Source of the DNA: Nitrosomonas sp. PY1
GTDB taxonomy: Bacteria > Pseudomonadota > Gammaproteobacteria > Burkholderiales > Nitrosomonadaceae
DNA: 64,000 nt
NCBI RefSeq assembly: GCF_022836435.1
Contig: NZ_BQXC01000001.1
Location: 1,996,121 to 2,060,120, forward strand
Reading direction: 5' to 3'
Shown here: positions 15,430-23,561 of the stretch, piece by piece
Layout: every line of letters starts with the position of its first letter
Position numbering within the stretch: position 1 is the first letter of the stretch
Notes under the pieces: model-generated
What the model was told of the DNA's origin: nothing
What the model saw: the letters and a program-made list of their open reading frames with translations, nothing else
The model's database searches: none
Position numbers and translations under genes: made by a program

Positions 15430-15637
15430 CAACGGCACATTAATAATTCTGGCATAGCTACCAAAATAGGCAATCATAGCTTTATGAGCTACCGGCATTA
15501 CTGCCTACCTAAAAAATGACGGAACTCTAGAAAAAACAGCGACTATGGCCAATTATTCCAGTACAAAGACAACACAACTATATGATCGACGTCATGATGA
15601 AATGACGCTCGATGAAGTGGAAAGGATTATGATTTAA
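15430..15637 (+). pseudogene. Tyrosine recombinase/integrase C-terminal fossil
   Basis: The frame ending at the TAA at 15,635 reads ATGITAYLKNDGTLEKTA, then MANYSSTKTTQLYDRR, then HDEMTLDEVERIMI. This is the typical end of phage- or plasmid-type tyrosine integrases, with the catalytic Tyr in TQLYDRR. Upstream, after one extra base near 15,484, the sequence KIGNHSF supplies the preceding H-x-[F]-R box region, where the Arg codon is disrupted. Everything N-terminal of it is missing. It marks an integrated element that has lost its integrase. Confidence 0.8.
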
Positions 15638-15829
15638 GCGCCTTTCAAAATCGAATTTCATCAATATTTACTAAAATTGATATTAGAACTATTGGAATTG
15701 CAGGCTCCACTGCGTCTGCTTGGAGTAATAGTGAATATTTCTCCTGCTGAGGCAAAAATTACTATAATCAACATAATAAACACTTGAACAAGAATATTTC
15801 ACTTTAACCAAATTGCCTCCGCAAAAGCC

Positions 15830-16696
15830 GTGGCTAGCCAGAGTTTTTATATGTTAAATTTATCAATACTTAAGATCGACGCACTCAGTGACGTGCTAGA
15901 ACGTAATTATCGCGAAGTATTTGGTCCCGATGAACCGATTTACGCTACGAAGCTGGGCCTGGCGGCAAAACTCGTTTTGGAGATGATCGCAAACAGTGAT
16001 GCCCTATATCACGATGTAGACCATACAATAATGGTTACCTTAGTTGGCCAAGAAATCCTCCGTGGTAGACATATAAAGACCCAACTAGCACCGGTGGATT
16101 GGTTTCATTACACTGTAGCGACACTATGCCATGATATTGGTTATGTACGTGGTGTGTGCGCAGCCGATACAAGGGATTCGTTTGTAATTGACGAGGCAGG
16201 TAATCGAGTAACGCCACCTCGAGGAGCATCCGATGCATTTTTTACGCCATATCATATTAGTAGAGGCAAGATCGCGGTTAGGGAACGCCTTGGACCATTA
16301 AGTTATTACGATGAGGAACGAATAGCAAGAGCTATTGAGTTAACTCGATTTCCGGTGCCAGACAAAGTAGATCATCGTGAGACGAATACTGAAGCTGGGT
16401 TAGTACGTGCCGCGGATTTGATTGGTCAGCTTGCTGATCCGAATCATCTTTTGAAACTCAATAGGCTCTACTATGAATTCGTTGAAACGGGAGAAGCTAT
16501 TAAACTTGGGTACAAAAGTCCCGCTGATCTTGTCGATTCCTATCCAAGCTTCTATTGGAATATCGTCTCACCCTACATTGGTGACGCGATAAAATACTTA
16601 GAGCTCACTCAGGAAGGAAAACAATGGATTGCTAACCTATATAGTAACGTGTTTGTGGCTGGAAAAATGCAATATCGACTAGGTCCGGATCGATAG
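15830..16696 (+). CDS. HD-domain metal-dependent phosphohydrolase
   Basis: HD-domain enzymes hydrolyse phosphate esters, often of nucleotides or cyclic nucleotides, with one or two metal ions. This 288-residue protein has YHDVDHT (His61, His65) followed by CHDIGY (His101-Asp102). That is the spacing of cyclic-nucleotide phosphodiesterase-like HD proteins. A further Asp in RAADLIGQLAD fits the last metal ligand. GTG at 15,830 and ATG at 15,851 are both possible starts; neither has a strong ribosome site. The substrate is unknown. It stands alone between an integrase fossil and an insertion-sequence remnant, so it may be mobile-element cargo. Confidence 0.75.
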   Translation: MASQSFYMLNLSILKIDALSDVLERNYREVFGPDEPIYATKLGLAAKLVLEMIANSDALYHDVDHTIMVTLVGQEILRGRHIKTQLAPVDWFHYTVATLCHDIGYVRGVCAADTRDSFVIDEAGNRVTPPRGASDAFFTPYHISRGKIAVRERLGPLSYYDEERIARAIELTRFPVPDKVDHRETNTEAGLVRAADLIGQLADPNHLLKLNRLYYEFVETGEAIKLGYKSPADLVDSYPSFYWNIVSPYIGDAIKYLELTQEGKQWIANLYSNVFVAGKMQYRLGPDR

Positions 16697-16735
16697 TATT
16701 GAAACGCTGATTAAGCATTGGCGTAACTTGAGTTA

Positions 16736-17563
16736 TGCTGATTTTCAAGGAACCCAAAGTTTCATAAAATGAGGGAATGAAATGGAGGAAAGAATGGAAT
16801 TACCGCGTGCGCAGTAAGTCTAGTCAGGAGTTTCGTAAGGAATCAGTTAAGTTTTTCAAAGCAAGTGGATTGACGTTGGTTGAAGCGGCAAAGCGACTGT
16901 CATTACCCAAGGGGACGCTAAAGAGCTGGGTTTATGCTGACGGGGAGAACTCGCTGCGGTAGGCAAGCGTCAGAAGGCGCTGACTGAAGTTGAACTAGAG
17001 CTATCCAGAGTGAAGCGGGAATTTACTGTTAGAGCGCCCGGTAAATTATGGCTCAGTGACATGACTTACATTCCTACCGATGAAGGTTGGTTGTACTTAG
17101 CTGGCGTAAAAGACCATATTTAATGGCGAGTTAGTGGGCTATGCGATGAATGAGAGAATGACAAAGAGCCTGGTTATGCAAGCATTATTTCGTGCAGCTG
17201 CAAGTAAATATCCAAATCAGGGACTCATTGCTCATTCAGATCGAGGTAGCCAATACTGTGCGCACGATTACCAGAAGCTATTGCAACAATTTGGCATGAC
17301 CGCATCCATGAGCCGCAAGGGTGACTGCTATGACAATGCCCCGATGGAAAGCTTCTGGGGGATACTCAAAACCGAACTGGTGCATCACCGGAGATTCAAA
17401 ACACGCCAACAAGCCATTGCTGAGATTACCGAATATATCGAAATATTCTATAACCGACAGCGCAAGCAAGAAAAATTGGGCTATTTATCGCCTGTGCAAT
17501 TTTCGCAGCAGTACTATGCAAATCTACGCGCTGCCTAAACACATGGACTCCATTTTGACAGCA
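16736..17563 (+). mobile_element. IS3-family element, copy C: both ends, internally deleted
   Basis: The left end starts TGCTGATTTTCAAGGAACCC at 16,736. The right end, ending 17,563, is its imperfect inverse. OrfA has a stop after seven codons from a small insertion but then matches copy A. A deletion near 17,025 removes the OrfA end and OrfB start. OrfB resumes with KLWLSDMTYIP, has a one-base shift near 17,118, and then encodes an intact DDE C-terminal part with HSDRGSQY and ending NRQRKQEKLGYLSPVQF. It cannot transpose unaided. The right end lies 31 bases before phoB. Confidence 0.85.
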
Positions 17564-17594
17564 CATCTCATTTTTAGAATAAACGGAGTATAAG

Positions 17595-18323
17595 TTGACT
17601 GTAACAATTCTACTGGTTGAAGATGAAGTAGCGATTCAAGAGCTTATCGCGCTAAATTTGGAACGTGCTGGGTATTCAGTTCTCTGTGCCGAAAGAGCCG
17701 ATCAAGCCAAATCACTGATCAACAATGCATTGCCGGATTTGGTATTGTTAGACTGGATGTTGCCCGATGTAAGCGGACTGGAATTTGCTCGCAAACTCAG
17801 ACAAGAAGAACGTACTCAGTCCATTCCTATCATTATGCTGACAGCCCGCACTCAGGAAAATGACAAAATTTCCGGATTGGAAGCCGGCGCCGACGATTAC
17901 ATCACTAAACCTTTTTCACCCCGCGAATTACAAGCCCGCATCAAAGCGGTGCTGCGCAGGCGCTTACCGGAAATGTCCGAAGAAATCATTGAACTCGGCG
18001 GATTAAGGCTTGATCCGTCCACACATCGAGTGCATGTCAGAAATAATAACGGTTCATCACAACTGACCGAAATTAATTTGGGCCCCACCGAATTCCGCTT
18101 GCTGCATTTTTTGATGGCTTACAAGGATCGCGTTCATTCCCGTGCGCAGCTATTGGATCGAGTGTGGGGAGATCATGTGTTCATCGAAGACCGCACTGTC
18201 GACGTACATATCCGTCGGTTACGCAAAGTTTTAGAAGCCGTCCGCAAAGAAAGCTTAGTGCAAACGGTGCGAGGCACGGGTTATCGATTCTCGGTCGAAT
18301 ACCAAGAGCCAAGCATAGAGTAA
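17595..18323 (+). CDS. phoB: Phosphate-type response regulator PhoB
   Basis: A two-component response regulator of the OmpR/PhoB class. The receiver domain holds acidic residues Glu9-Asp10, phospho-acceptor Asp53 (LLDWMLPD) and Lys105 (ITKPFSP). The C-terminal winged helix includes FRLLHFLM, RVWG and VDVHIRRLRK. The start is TTG after CGGAG. The length (242) and sequence fit PhoB, which activates phosphate-scavenging genes. PhoR usually follows, but here the next gene is convergent and unrelated. The insertion-sequence remnant directly upstream has probably replaced the native promoter. Confidence 0.88.
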   Translation: MTVTILLVEDEVAIQELIALNLERAGYSVLCAERADQAKSLINNALPDLVLLDWMLPDVSGLEFARKLRQEERTQSIPIIMLTARTQENDKISGLEAGADDYITKPFSPRELQARIKAVLRRRLPEMSEEIIELGGLRLDPSTHRVHVRNNNGSSQLTEINLGPTEFRLLHFLMAYKDRVHSRAQLLDRVWGDHVFIEDRTVDVHIRRLRKVLEAVRKESLVQTVRGTGYRFSVEYQEPSIE

Positions 18324-18353
18324 CAAAAACGAAAAAATCGGCTTTCCAGAAAT

Positions 18354-19586
18354 TTATACGAATTGCCCAGCTGCATAACCAGATGACCATGCCCATTGAA
18401 AATTAAATCCACCAAGATGCCCAGTAACATCCACAACTTCTCCGATAAAGTATAATCCAGGCACGCGATGGGATTGCATGGTTTTCGAAGACAATTCATG
18501 CGTATCCACACCACCGATCGTCACTTCGGCTTTTTTATAACCAACAGTGCCACTGGGAAAAATCTGCCAACTATGCAATCTGTTTGCAATACGTTGCAGC
18601 TCAGCATCAGAATACTGCTGCATGGACTGAATTTCGAGCGATAACGCATTGCAAATATGTTTACACAAAACTTGTACAAACCGTTTTGGTAAATAGCGCG
18701 ACAATACGTTGTATAACAATAAGGAGCTATGCCGAAACTCGGTAAATATTTTCATGGCATTCTGGCAAGGCAATACATTGATGTCAACAGCTTGGTTAGG
18801 TTTCCAATAAGATGAAATTTGCAAAATGGCGGGGCCGCTTAAACCACGATGCGTAAACAATACTTGCTCACGAAATACAGCACCATTACAACTCACCTCC
18901 GCCTCAATGGAAAGCCCTGAGATATCCTTGAATTCCGTAAAGTCCTCAGTATTGAAAGCCAAGCCGACCAATCCAGGCTTTGGCGGTACAACAGCAATCC
19001 CAAACTGATTGGCAATTTGATAGCCGTAACCACTCGCGCCAATTTGAGGAATCGATAACCCTCCTGTAGCAATTACTAATGAAGCAGCTTCGATCACATT
19101 ACGTTCAGTCGTCAGCAAGAACCTTTGCGTTACGGATTGTGATTCGTCTGCTACACGATACTTCACTTCTTTAACACGCGATGGCATTTGCCACTCAACT
19201 CCAGCCACCGCACATTCTTTCTGCAACATAGCAATGATTTGCAATGCGCTATCATCACAGAATAATTGCCCAAGCTTTTTTTCATGATAGTGAATGCCAT
19301 GCTTTTCAATACGTGCAATGAAATCTTGCGGCGTATATCGCGCCAATGCAGAACGGCAAAAATGCGTGTTATTGGAAATAAAATTGTCTGAGGTACAGTG
19401 TCGGTTGGTAAAATTACAGCGACCGCCACCGGAGATTCTGATTTTTTCTGCCAACTTATGTGCATGATCAATCAGTATCACACGTCGCCCGCGCTGCCCA
19501 GCTTCAATTGCGCACATCATACCCGCAGCACCTGCACCTATGATGACTACATCTTTAGATAGTCTATTCGCAATACCGGAGCGCAC
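18354..19586 (-). CDS. NAD(P)/FAD-dependent oxidoreductase, HI0933/BaiN family
   Basis: A 410-residue flavoprotein with an N-terminal FAD-binding motif (VVIIGAGAAGMMCAIEAG, about 14-31), the family box ISGGGRCNFTNR and the C-terminal box GLYFIGEVVDVTGHLGG. These three boxes define the HI0933-type family. Its members are soluble, and their substrates are mostly unknown. The usual length fits. The gene runs convergent to phoB with 30 bases between, and just downstream of a small membrane-protein gene on the same strand. Confidence 0.88.
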   Translation of the reverse strand: MRSGIANRLSKDVVIIGAGAAGMMCAIEAGQRGRRVILIDHAHKLAEKIRISGGGRCNFTNRHCTSDNFISNNTHFCRSALARYTPQDFIARIEKHGIHYHEKKLGQLFCDDSALQIIAMLQKECAVAGVEWQMPSRVKEVKYRVADESQSVTQRFLLTTERNVIEAASLVIATGGLSIPQIGASGYGYQIANQFGIAVVPPKPGLVGLAFNTEDFTEFKDISGLSIEAEVSCNGAVFREQVLFTHRGLSGPAILQISSYWKPNQAVDINVLPCQNAMKIFTEFRHSSLLLYNVLSRYLPKRFVQVLCKHICNALSLEIQSMQQYSDAELQRIANRLHSWQIFPSGTVGYKKAEVTIGGVDTHELSSKTMQSHRVPGLYFIGEVVDVTGHLGGFNFQWAWSSGYAAGQFV

Positions 19587-19632
19587 GATGACTGAGGTGC
19601 TTGCTTATACAACAGAAGTAACTGCAATAGCT

Positions 19633-19833
19633 TTACCAGTAACTGGAATTGGAAGTCATCTCCAATCGATGAGCGATCATCATGACAATAAACAAGAAAA
19701 ATGACAAACCGATACGGATGCTCAGTGATCTGACCATGCGCGTGGAGTGACCTTTATCCTTGTACATGTAGTAAAGTGCAGAAGCCATGCTGTACACAAT
19801 AAATAGAAAAACAACAATAGCAAAAATTTTCAA
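19633..19833 (-). CDS. Small twin-transmembrane protein, DUF2909-like
   Basis: A 66-residue protein with two hydrophobic helices (about 3-23 and 42-60) joined by a basic loop KDKGHSTRMVRSLSIR. This is the plan of the DUF2909 family, found near cytochrome oxidase genes in betaproteobacteria. The start is TTG, with AGGG eight bases upstream. A perfect FNR-type palindrome overlaps that ribosome site. No oxidase genes are in the window. Confidence 0.75.
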   Translation of the reverse strand: MKIFAIVVFLFIVYSMASALYYMYKDKGHSTRMVRSLSIRIGLSFFLFIVMMIAHRLEMTSNSSYW

Positions 19834-19835
19834 AA

Positions 19836-19849
19836 TTGATCCCTATCAA
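19836..19849. promoter_or_regulatory. Perfect FNR-type box at the DUF2909 gene start
   Basis: TTGATCCCTATCAA matches the FNR consensus TTGAT-N4-ATCAA exactly. It lies only 3 bases upstream of the TTG start and covers the ribosome site. A bound regulator here would block expression. A chance match is possible in AT-rich DNA. Confidence 0.35.
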
Positions 19850-20023
19850 AATTCACCTACTTGAAGTGTAGCCGAGTTTAAGCATTTGTCCAATGACTAC
19901 TTTTATCTCAAAACATAACAGAATCAATTTCCGAGATTGCATTTCGTGCTAAAAATACCGACCATTCGATAGTACAATCTGCGATTATCCGAATGAATTG
20001 ACTCCCAAACCCATTCACTCTTT

Positions 20024-20986
20024 ATGCATTTATCACCCGCTATCTTTCTAATGGGTCCCACCGCCAGCGGCAAAAGCCAGATTGCCTTAGAGATTACAAC
20101 ACACTTCCCGGTTGAAATTATTAATGTGGATTCTGCACAAATCTATCGTTATATGGATATAGGCACCGCCAAGCCTAGCTCTCTCATATTGCAGCAAATC
20201 CCGCATCATCTTACCGATATCATCGATCCGGTGCAGCACTACTCAGTCGCTCAATTTCGTCAGAACGCATTAGCATTGATGCAAGACATTACTGCGCGCC
20301 ATAAAATACCCCTGCTAGTTGGCGGCACGATGTTGTACTTTAAAGCGCTACTGGAAGGTCTCTCTGAATTACCCTCGGCAGATAAGAATTTGCGCTCAAT
20401 GCTTGAAAAAGAAGCATCAGTGGTTGGTTGGCCCGCTATGCACCAGAAACTTCTACAGCTTGATCTGGAAACTGCCAAACGAATCCAACCAACCGACAGT
20501 CAACGCATCCAACGCGCATTAGAAATTTGCTTGCTAACGGATAAGCCCCTATCTGAAATCATACAAGCTTCTCAACCTTCAGTCGACTTCCCCTACCATC
20601 CGATTCAGATTGCGTTGATACCTGACAATCGAAGTGAATTGCATCATCGTATCGCAAAACGTTTTCAGAACATGCTAAGCAGCGGATTAGTTGAAGAAGT
20701 ATCCTTACTTCGCAAACGCTTTCCTGAACTCGATACACAACACCCCTCCATGCGATGTGTCGGATATCGTCAAACCTGGCTTTTTCTGAACAATCAAATC
20801 AGCCGAAATGAGCTGCATGACAAAGGAATCGCTGCCACACGCCAATTAGCAAAGCGACAACTAACATGGTTGCGTAGCTTAAACAAGCAATATCCTATAC
20901 AAACATTTGACTGCTTATCTTCTCAGCTCTCACAACAAGTAATCCATTTCTTGACCACCCAAATCGACAGAATTCAACTCCGCTGA
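20024..20986 (+). CDS. miaA: tRNA dimethylallyltransferase
   Basis: MiaA adds a dimethylallyl group to N6 of adenosine 37 in tRNAs that read codons starting with U, which improves decoding. The 320-residue product has the P-loop GPTASGKS (11-18), the substrate segment NVDSAQIYRYMDIGTAKP, the LLVGGTMLYFKALLEGLS helix, and RCVGYRQ with TRQLAKRQLTWLR near the end. The length is normal. It stands alone on the plus strand; the mutL and hfq neighbours common elsewhere are not adjacent. Confidence 0.96.
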   Translation: MHLSPAIFLMGPTASGKSQIALEITTHFPVEIINVDSAQIYRYMDIGTAKPSSLILQQIPHHLTDIIDPVQHYSVAQFRQNALALMQDITARHKIPLLVGGTMLYFKALLEGLSELPSADKNLRSMLEKEASVVGWPAMHQKLLQLDLETAKRIQPTDSQRIQRALEICLLTDKPLSEIIQASQPSVDFPYHPIQIALIPDNRSELHHRIAKRFQNMLSSGLVEEVSLLRKRFPELDTQHPSMRCVGYRQTWLFLNNQISRNELHDKGIAATRQLAKRQLTWLRSLNKQYPIQTFDCLSSQLSQQVIHFLTTQIDRIQLR

Positions 20987-21056
20987 CAGAAGTAACCAAT
21001 ATAACAAGGCATACTCCAACCATTCGGGCGGCATAAAATCCTAATTCTCTTATTAG

Positions 21057-21072
21057 TGTGAGATCTCTCACA
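21057..21072. promoter_or_regulatory. Consensus CRP-type binding site
   Basis: TGTGAGATCTCTCACA contains the exact CRP consensus TGTGA-N6-TCACA and lies 70 bases upstream of the next gene's ATG. This is a plausible activating or repressing position, depending on the unmapped promoter. Confidence 0.5.
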
Positions 21073-21141
21073 GATTATAGGGTGTTATATCAATAGCATC
21101 CCTCATTGCTGTAGCAATTTCCTAAAAAACAATGAGGAGCC

Positions 21142-22098
21142 ATGATGAAGCAAATAGTAGCTTTAGTCGCCATCTTATGGATGACATCTATTCATGCTGA
21201 GGCAGATTACTTCCATCGAGATTCTAAAATTTTTGGTACTGTCTTAACGGATAGCTCTCAAATCAATGAAGTTATTCCGCATACCAATGCATTTGGATTT
21301 GCACCCAATACTATCGATGATATTACTGAATATCTCAATAGGAATGACAGTCGGCTTTTACCTGTGATTAGTATTAGTCATCTATTGCTTAACTCTGAAA
21401 CTGGACTATACCGACACAATGTAAATAGCATCATCCAAGCAATCGAGAAAGCTGATATTCACAATCATGAGTTTTTATTTTTAATTGATGAACCCTTATG
21501 GATAATTAGATCCACCTGCAAAGAAAAAAATCAACCTGCCGCTTGCAATGAGATTACTAACAACTACGCTAAAACATTAGCAACCTTCCGTAAAGTCGGT
21601 AAATTACTACGGCAAAGATTTCCAGGCTCAGGAATCATGCATATAGAGTCATGGGCAGAATTAGCCATACAAAAACAACAGCGACCTCATAATCACGTAA
21701 TTATGCTTGATGATGCGGAATTCTTGGGTTTCGATTGTTACGGCGACATTGATTCCTGCGGATCACATGAGTATGGCTATCGCAATCAAATTGAATACGG
21801 AACTTGGGTATGGGATGCCATGCTTGCACTGGAATCTCGGAAACCAATCAATCGCAAGTTATTCTTGGTTCCTGGTTCCTTCCTAATGGATGAAGGCCCA
21901 AACGATATCGATAGATTACTCAAGCAATTAGGATTTTATGCTTGGGTTCTACAAGCATCCGATAAGATCGGCGGGTTTGGCACGTTCTTGTGGGGCGATA
22001 TGATTGAAAATGGAAAATACTTTACCGGAGCGAGAAACATCCGGTCAGTTGCTGACTTCCTTGCGAATATCGCGGAATATTATAATGTAAAAAACTGA
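21142..22098 (+). CDS. Secreted protein, glycoside-hydrolase-like barrel
   Basis: A 318-residue protein with a signal peptide (residues 1-19, cleavage near HAEAD). The rest alternates strands and helices. Segments such as LPVISISHL, FLFLIDEPLW, GIMHIESWAE, EFLGFDCYGD and FGTFLWGDMI look like the strand ends of a TIM barrel carrying acidic residues, so a sugar-cleaving or related role is possible. Glu in IDEP and Asp in FDCYGD are candidate active-site residues. I cannot place it in a named family. The ATG follows GAGGAG. A consensus CRP site lies upstream. Confidence 0.6.
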   Translation: MMKQIVALVAILWMTSIHAEADYFHRDSKIFGTVLTDSSQINEVIPHTNAFGFAPNTIDDITEYLNRNDSRLLPVISISHLLLNSETGLYRHNVNSIIQAIEKADIHNHEFLFLIDEPLWIIRSTCKEKNQPAACNEITNNYAKTLATFRKVGKLLRQRFPGSGIMHIESWAELAIQKQQRPHNHVIMLDDAEFLGFDCYGDIDSCGSHEYGYRNQIEYGTWVWDAMLALESRKPINRKLFLVPGSFLMDEGPNDIDRLLKQLGFYAWVLQASDKIGGFGTFLWGDMIENGKYFTGARNIRSVADFLANIAEYYNVKN

Positions 22099-22333
22099 CA
22101 GCTTTGCCACCACACGGCTAGCGATAAATGAAGCTACTTCTATCAGCGAGCTGCTCTAATCATAGCTATTAGTGAAGATTATTAAAAATATCTTGCCACA
22201 TTTTAATGTTCGCACTTGCCCTGCATGAAATACTTCCGCATCCTAACAAAACGAAAGGCAGCATAGCTAACAAACCAAATAATTCAGAATTCATTTTTCA
22301 AAACTTACAAGATTCTTAAAAAACAAATAAAGG

Positions 22334-23533
22334 CTACAACGATTCAAATATGCCAGCGGCACCCATACCGCTTCCGATGCACATTGTCACCATACCGTAT
22401 TTTTTATGATGACGGCGCAAACCGTGCAATAAAGTCGCCACGCGGATAGCACCGGTTGCGCCCAATGGGTGACCTAACGCAATTGCTCCTCCCAATGGAT
22501 TAACTTTTTCACGATCCAAGCCCAGATCACTAATGACCGCAAGACTCTGCGCGGCAAATGCCTCATTCAATTCGATCCAGTCTAAATCATCCTGCTTCAT
22601 ATTGGTTTGCGCCAACACCTTGGGAATGGCCTTGATCGGACCAACCCCCATAATTTCAGGTGGCACACCGGCTACCGAAAAACCAACAAAACGAGCTAAA
22701 GGGGACAAATTAAAGCGCTGCATTGCTTTTTCATTCATGAGTACGACTGCACCCGCACCATCTGACATTTGCGAACTGTTTCCCGCCGTCACCGAACCTT
22801 TGGCAGAAAAAACCGGCCGTAATTTCGCTAGAACTTCAAGGCTAGTATCAGCGCGCGGCCCCTCGTCCGTATCCTTCAGCGATTCTTGCTCTAGAACCTT
22901 ATCGGTTTCTAAATCAGGTCTTTCTTCTATTACTTGGTAGGGAGATATTTCTTGTTTAAATTCACCTGAACCGATAGCTCGCAACGCACGTTGATGGCTC
23001 GTCAAAGCAAATTCATCCTGAGCTTCGCGGGAAACATGCCATTGCTCGGCGACTTTTTCACCCGTCATTCCCATACCATATGCTATTGCGACATGTTCCT
23101 GGTTTGTAAAAATAGCCGGATTAATTGCTATTTTATTGCCCATCATGGGTACCATACTCATACTTTCTGTACCAGCTGCGATCATAACATCCGCTTCTCC
23201 AAGACGAATTCGATCAGCAGCCAAAGCCACCGATTGCAAGCCCGAAGCACAGAACCGATTAACGGTCATACCAGAAACACTATTTGGAAAACCTGCCAAC
23301 AGTAATGCGACACGAGCGACATTGATTCCTTGCTCTGCCTCTGGCATGGCACAACCAACGATTACATCATCAATCGCAGCGGGATCGAGTCCCTCACATT
23401 GTTTCATGACTGTTTGCAGCACATGCACCAGCATATCGTCCGGACGTACATTTCTAAACATACCTCGCGGCGCTTTACCAACCGGTGTACGGGTAGCGGC
23501 TACGATATAGGCTTCTTCAGTTTGTTTGCTCAT
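22334..23533 (-). CDS. fadA: Acetyl-CoA C-acyltransferase (3-ketoacyl-CoA thiolase)
   Basis: Thiolases cleave 3-ketoacyl-CoA with free CoA to acetyl-CoA and a shortened acyl-CoA, the last step of beta-oxidation. The 399-residue product has nucleophile Cys95 (NRFCASGLQS), His355 (GGAIALGHPLGATG) and Cys385 (MCIGSGMG). The gene starts 28 bases after the end of the fused dehydrogenase/hydratase gene, so they form an operon. The sequence is closest to the FadA/FadI degradative type rather than biosynthetic PhaA, although I cannot exclude broader specificity. Confidence 0.92.
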   Translation of the reverse strand: MSKQTEEAYIVAATRTPVGKAPRGMFRNVRPDDMLVHVLQTVMKQCEGLDPAAIDDVIVGCAMPEAEQGINVARVALLLAGFPNSVSGMTVNRFCASGLQSVALAADRIRLGEADVMIAAGTESMSMVPMMGNKIAINPAIFTNQEHVAIAYGMGMTGEKVAEQWHVSREAQDEFALTSHQRALRAIGSGEFKQEISPYQVIEERPDLETDKVLEQESLKDTDEGPRADTSLEVLAKLRPVFSAKGSVTAGNSSQMSDGAGAVVLMNEKAMQRFNLSPLARFVGFSVAGVPPEIMGVGPIKAIPKVLAQTNMKQDDLDWIELNEAFAAQSLAVISDLGLDREKVNPLGGAIALGHPLGATGAIRVATLLHGLRRHHKKYGMVTMCIGSGMGAAGIFESL

Positions 23534-23561
23534 GAAAGTCTCCGAGAATCGGGAAGATTAA

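Noticed and set aside
15185..15430. 81-codon minus-strand open frame
   Set aside because: No ribosome site and no recognised domain, and its end covers a palindrome. It is probably not a gene.
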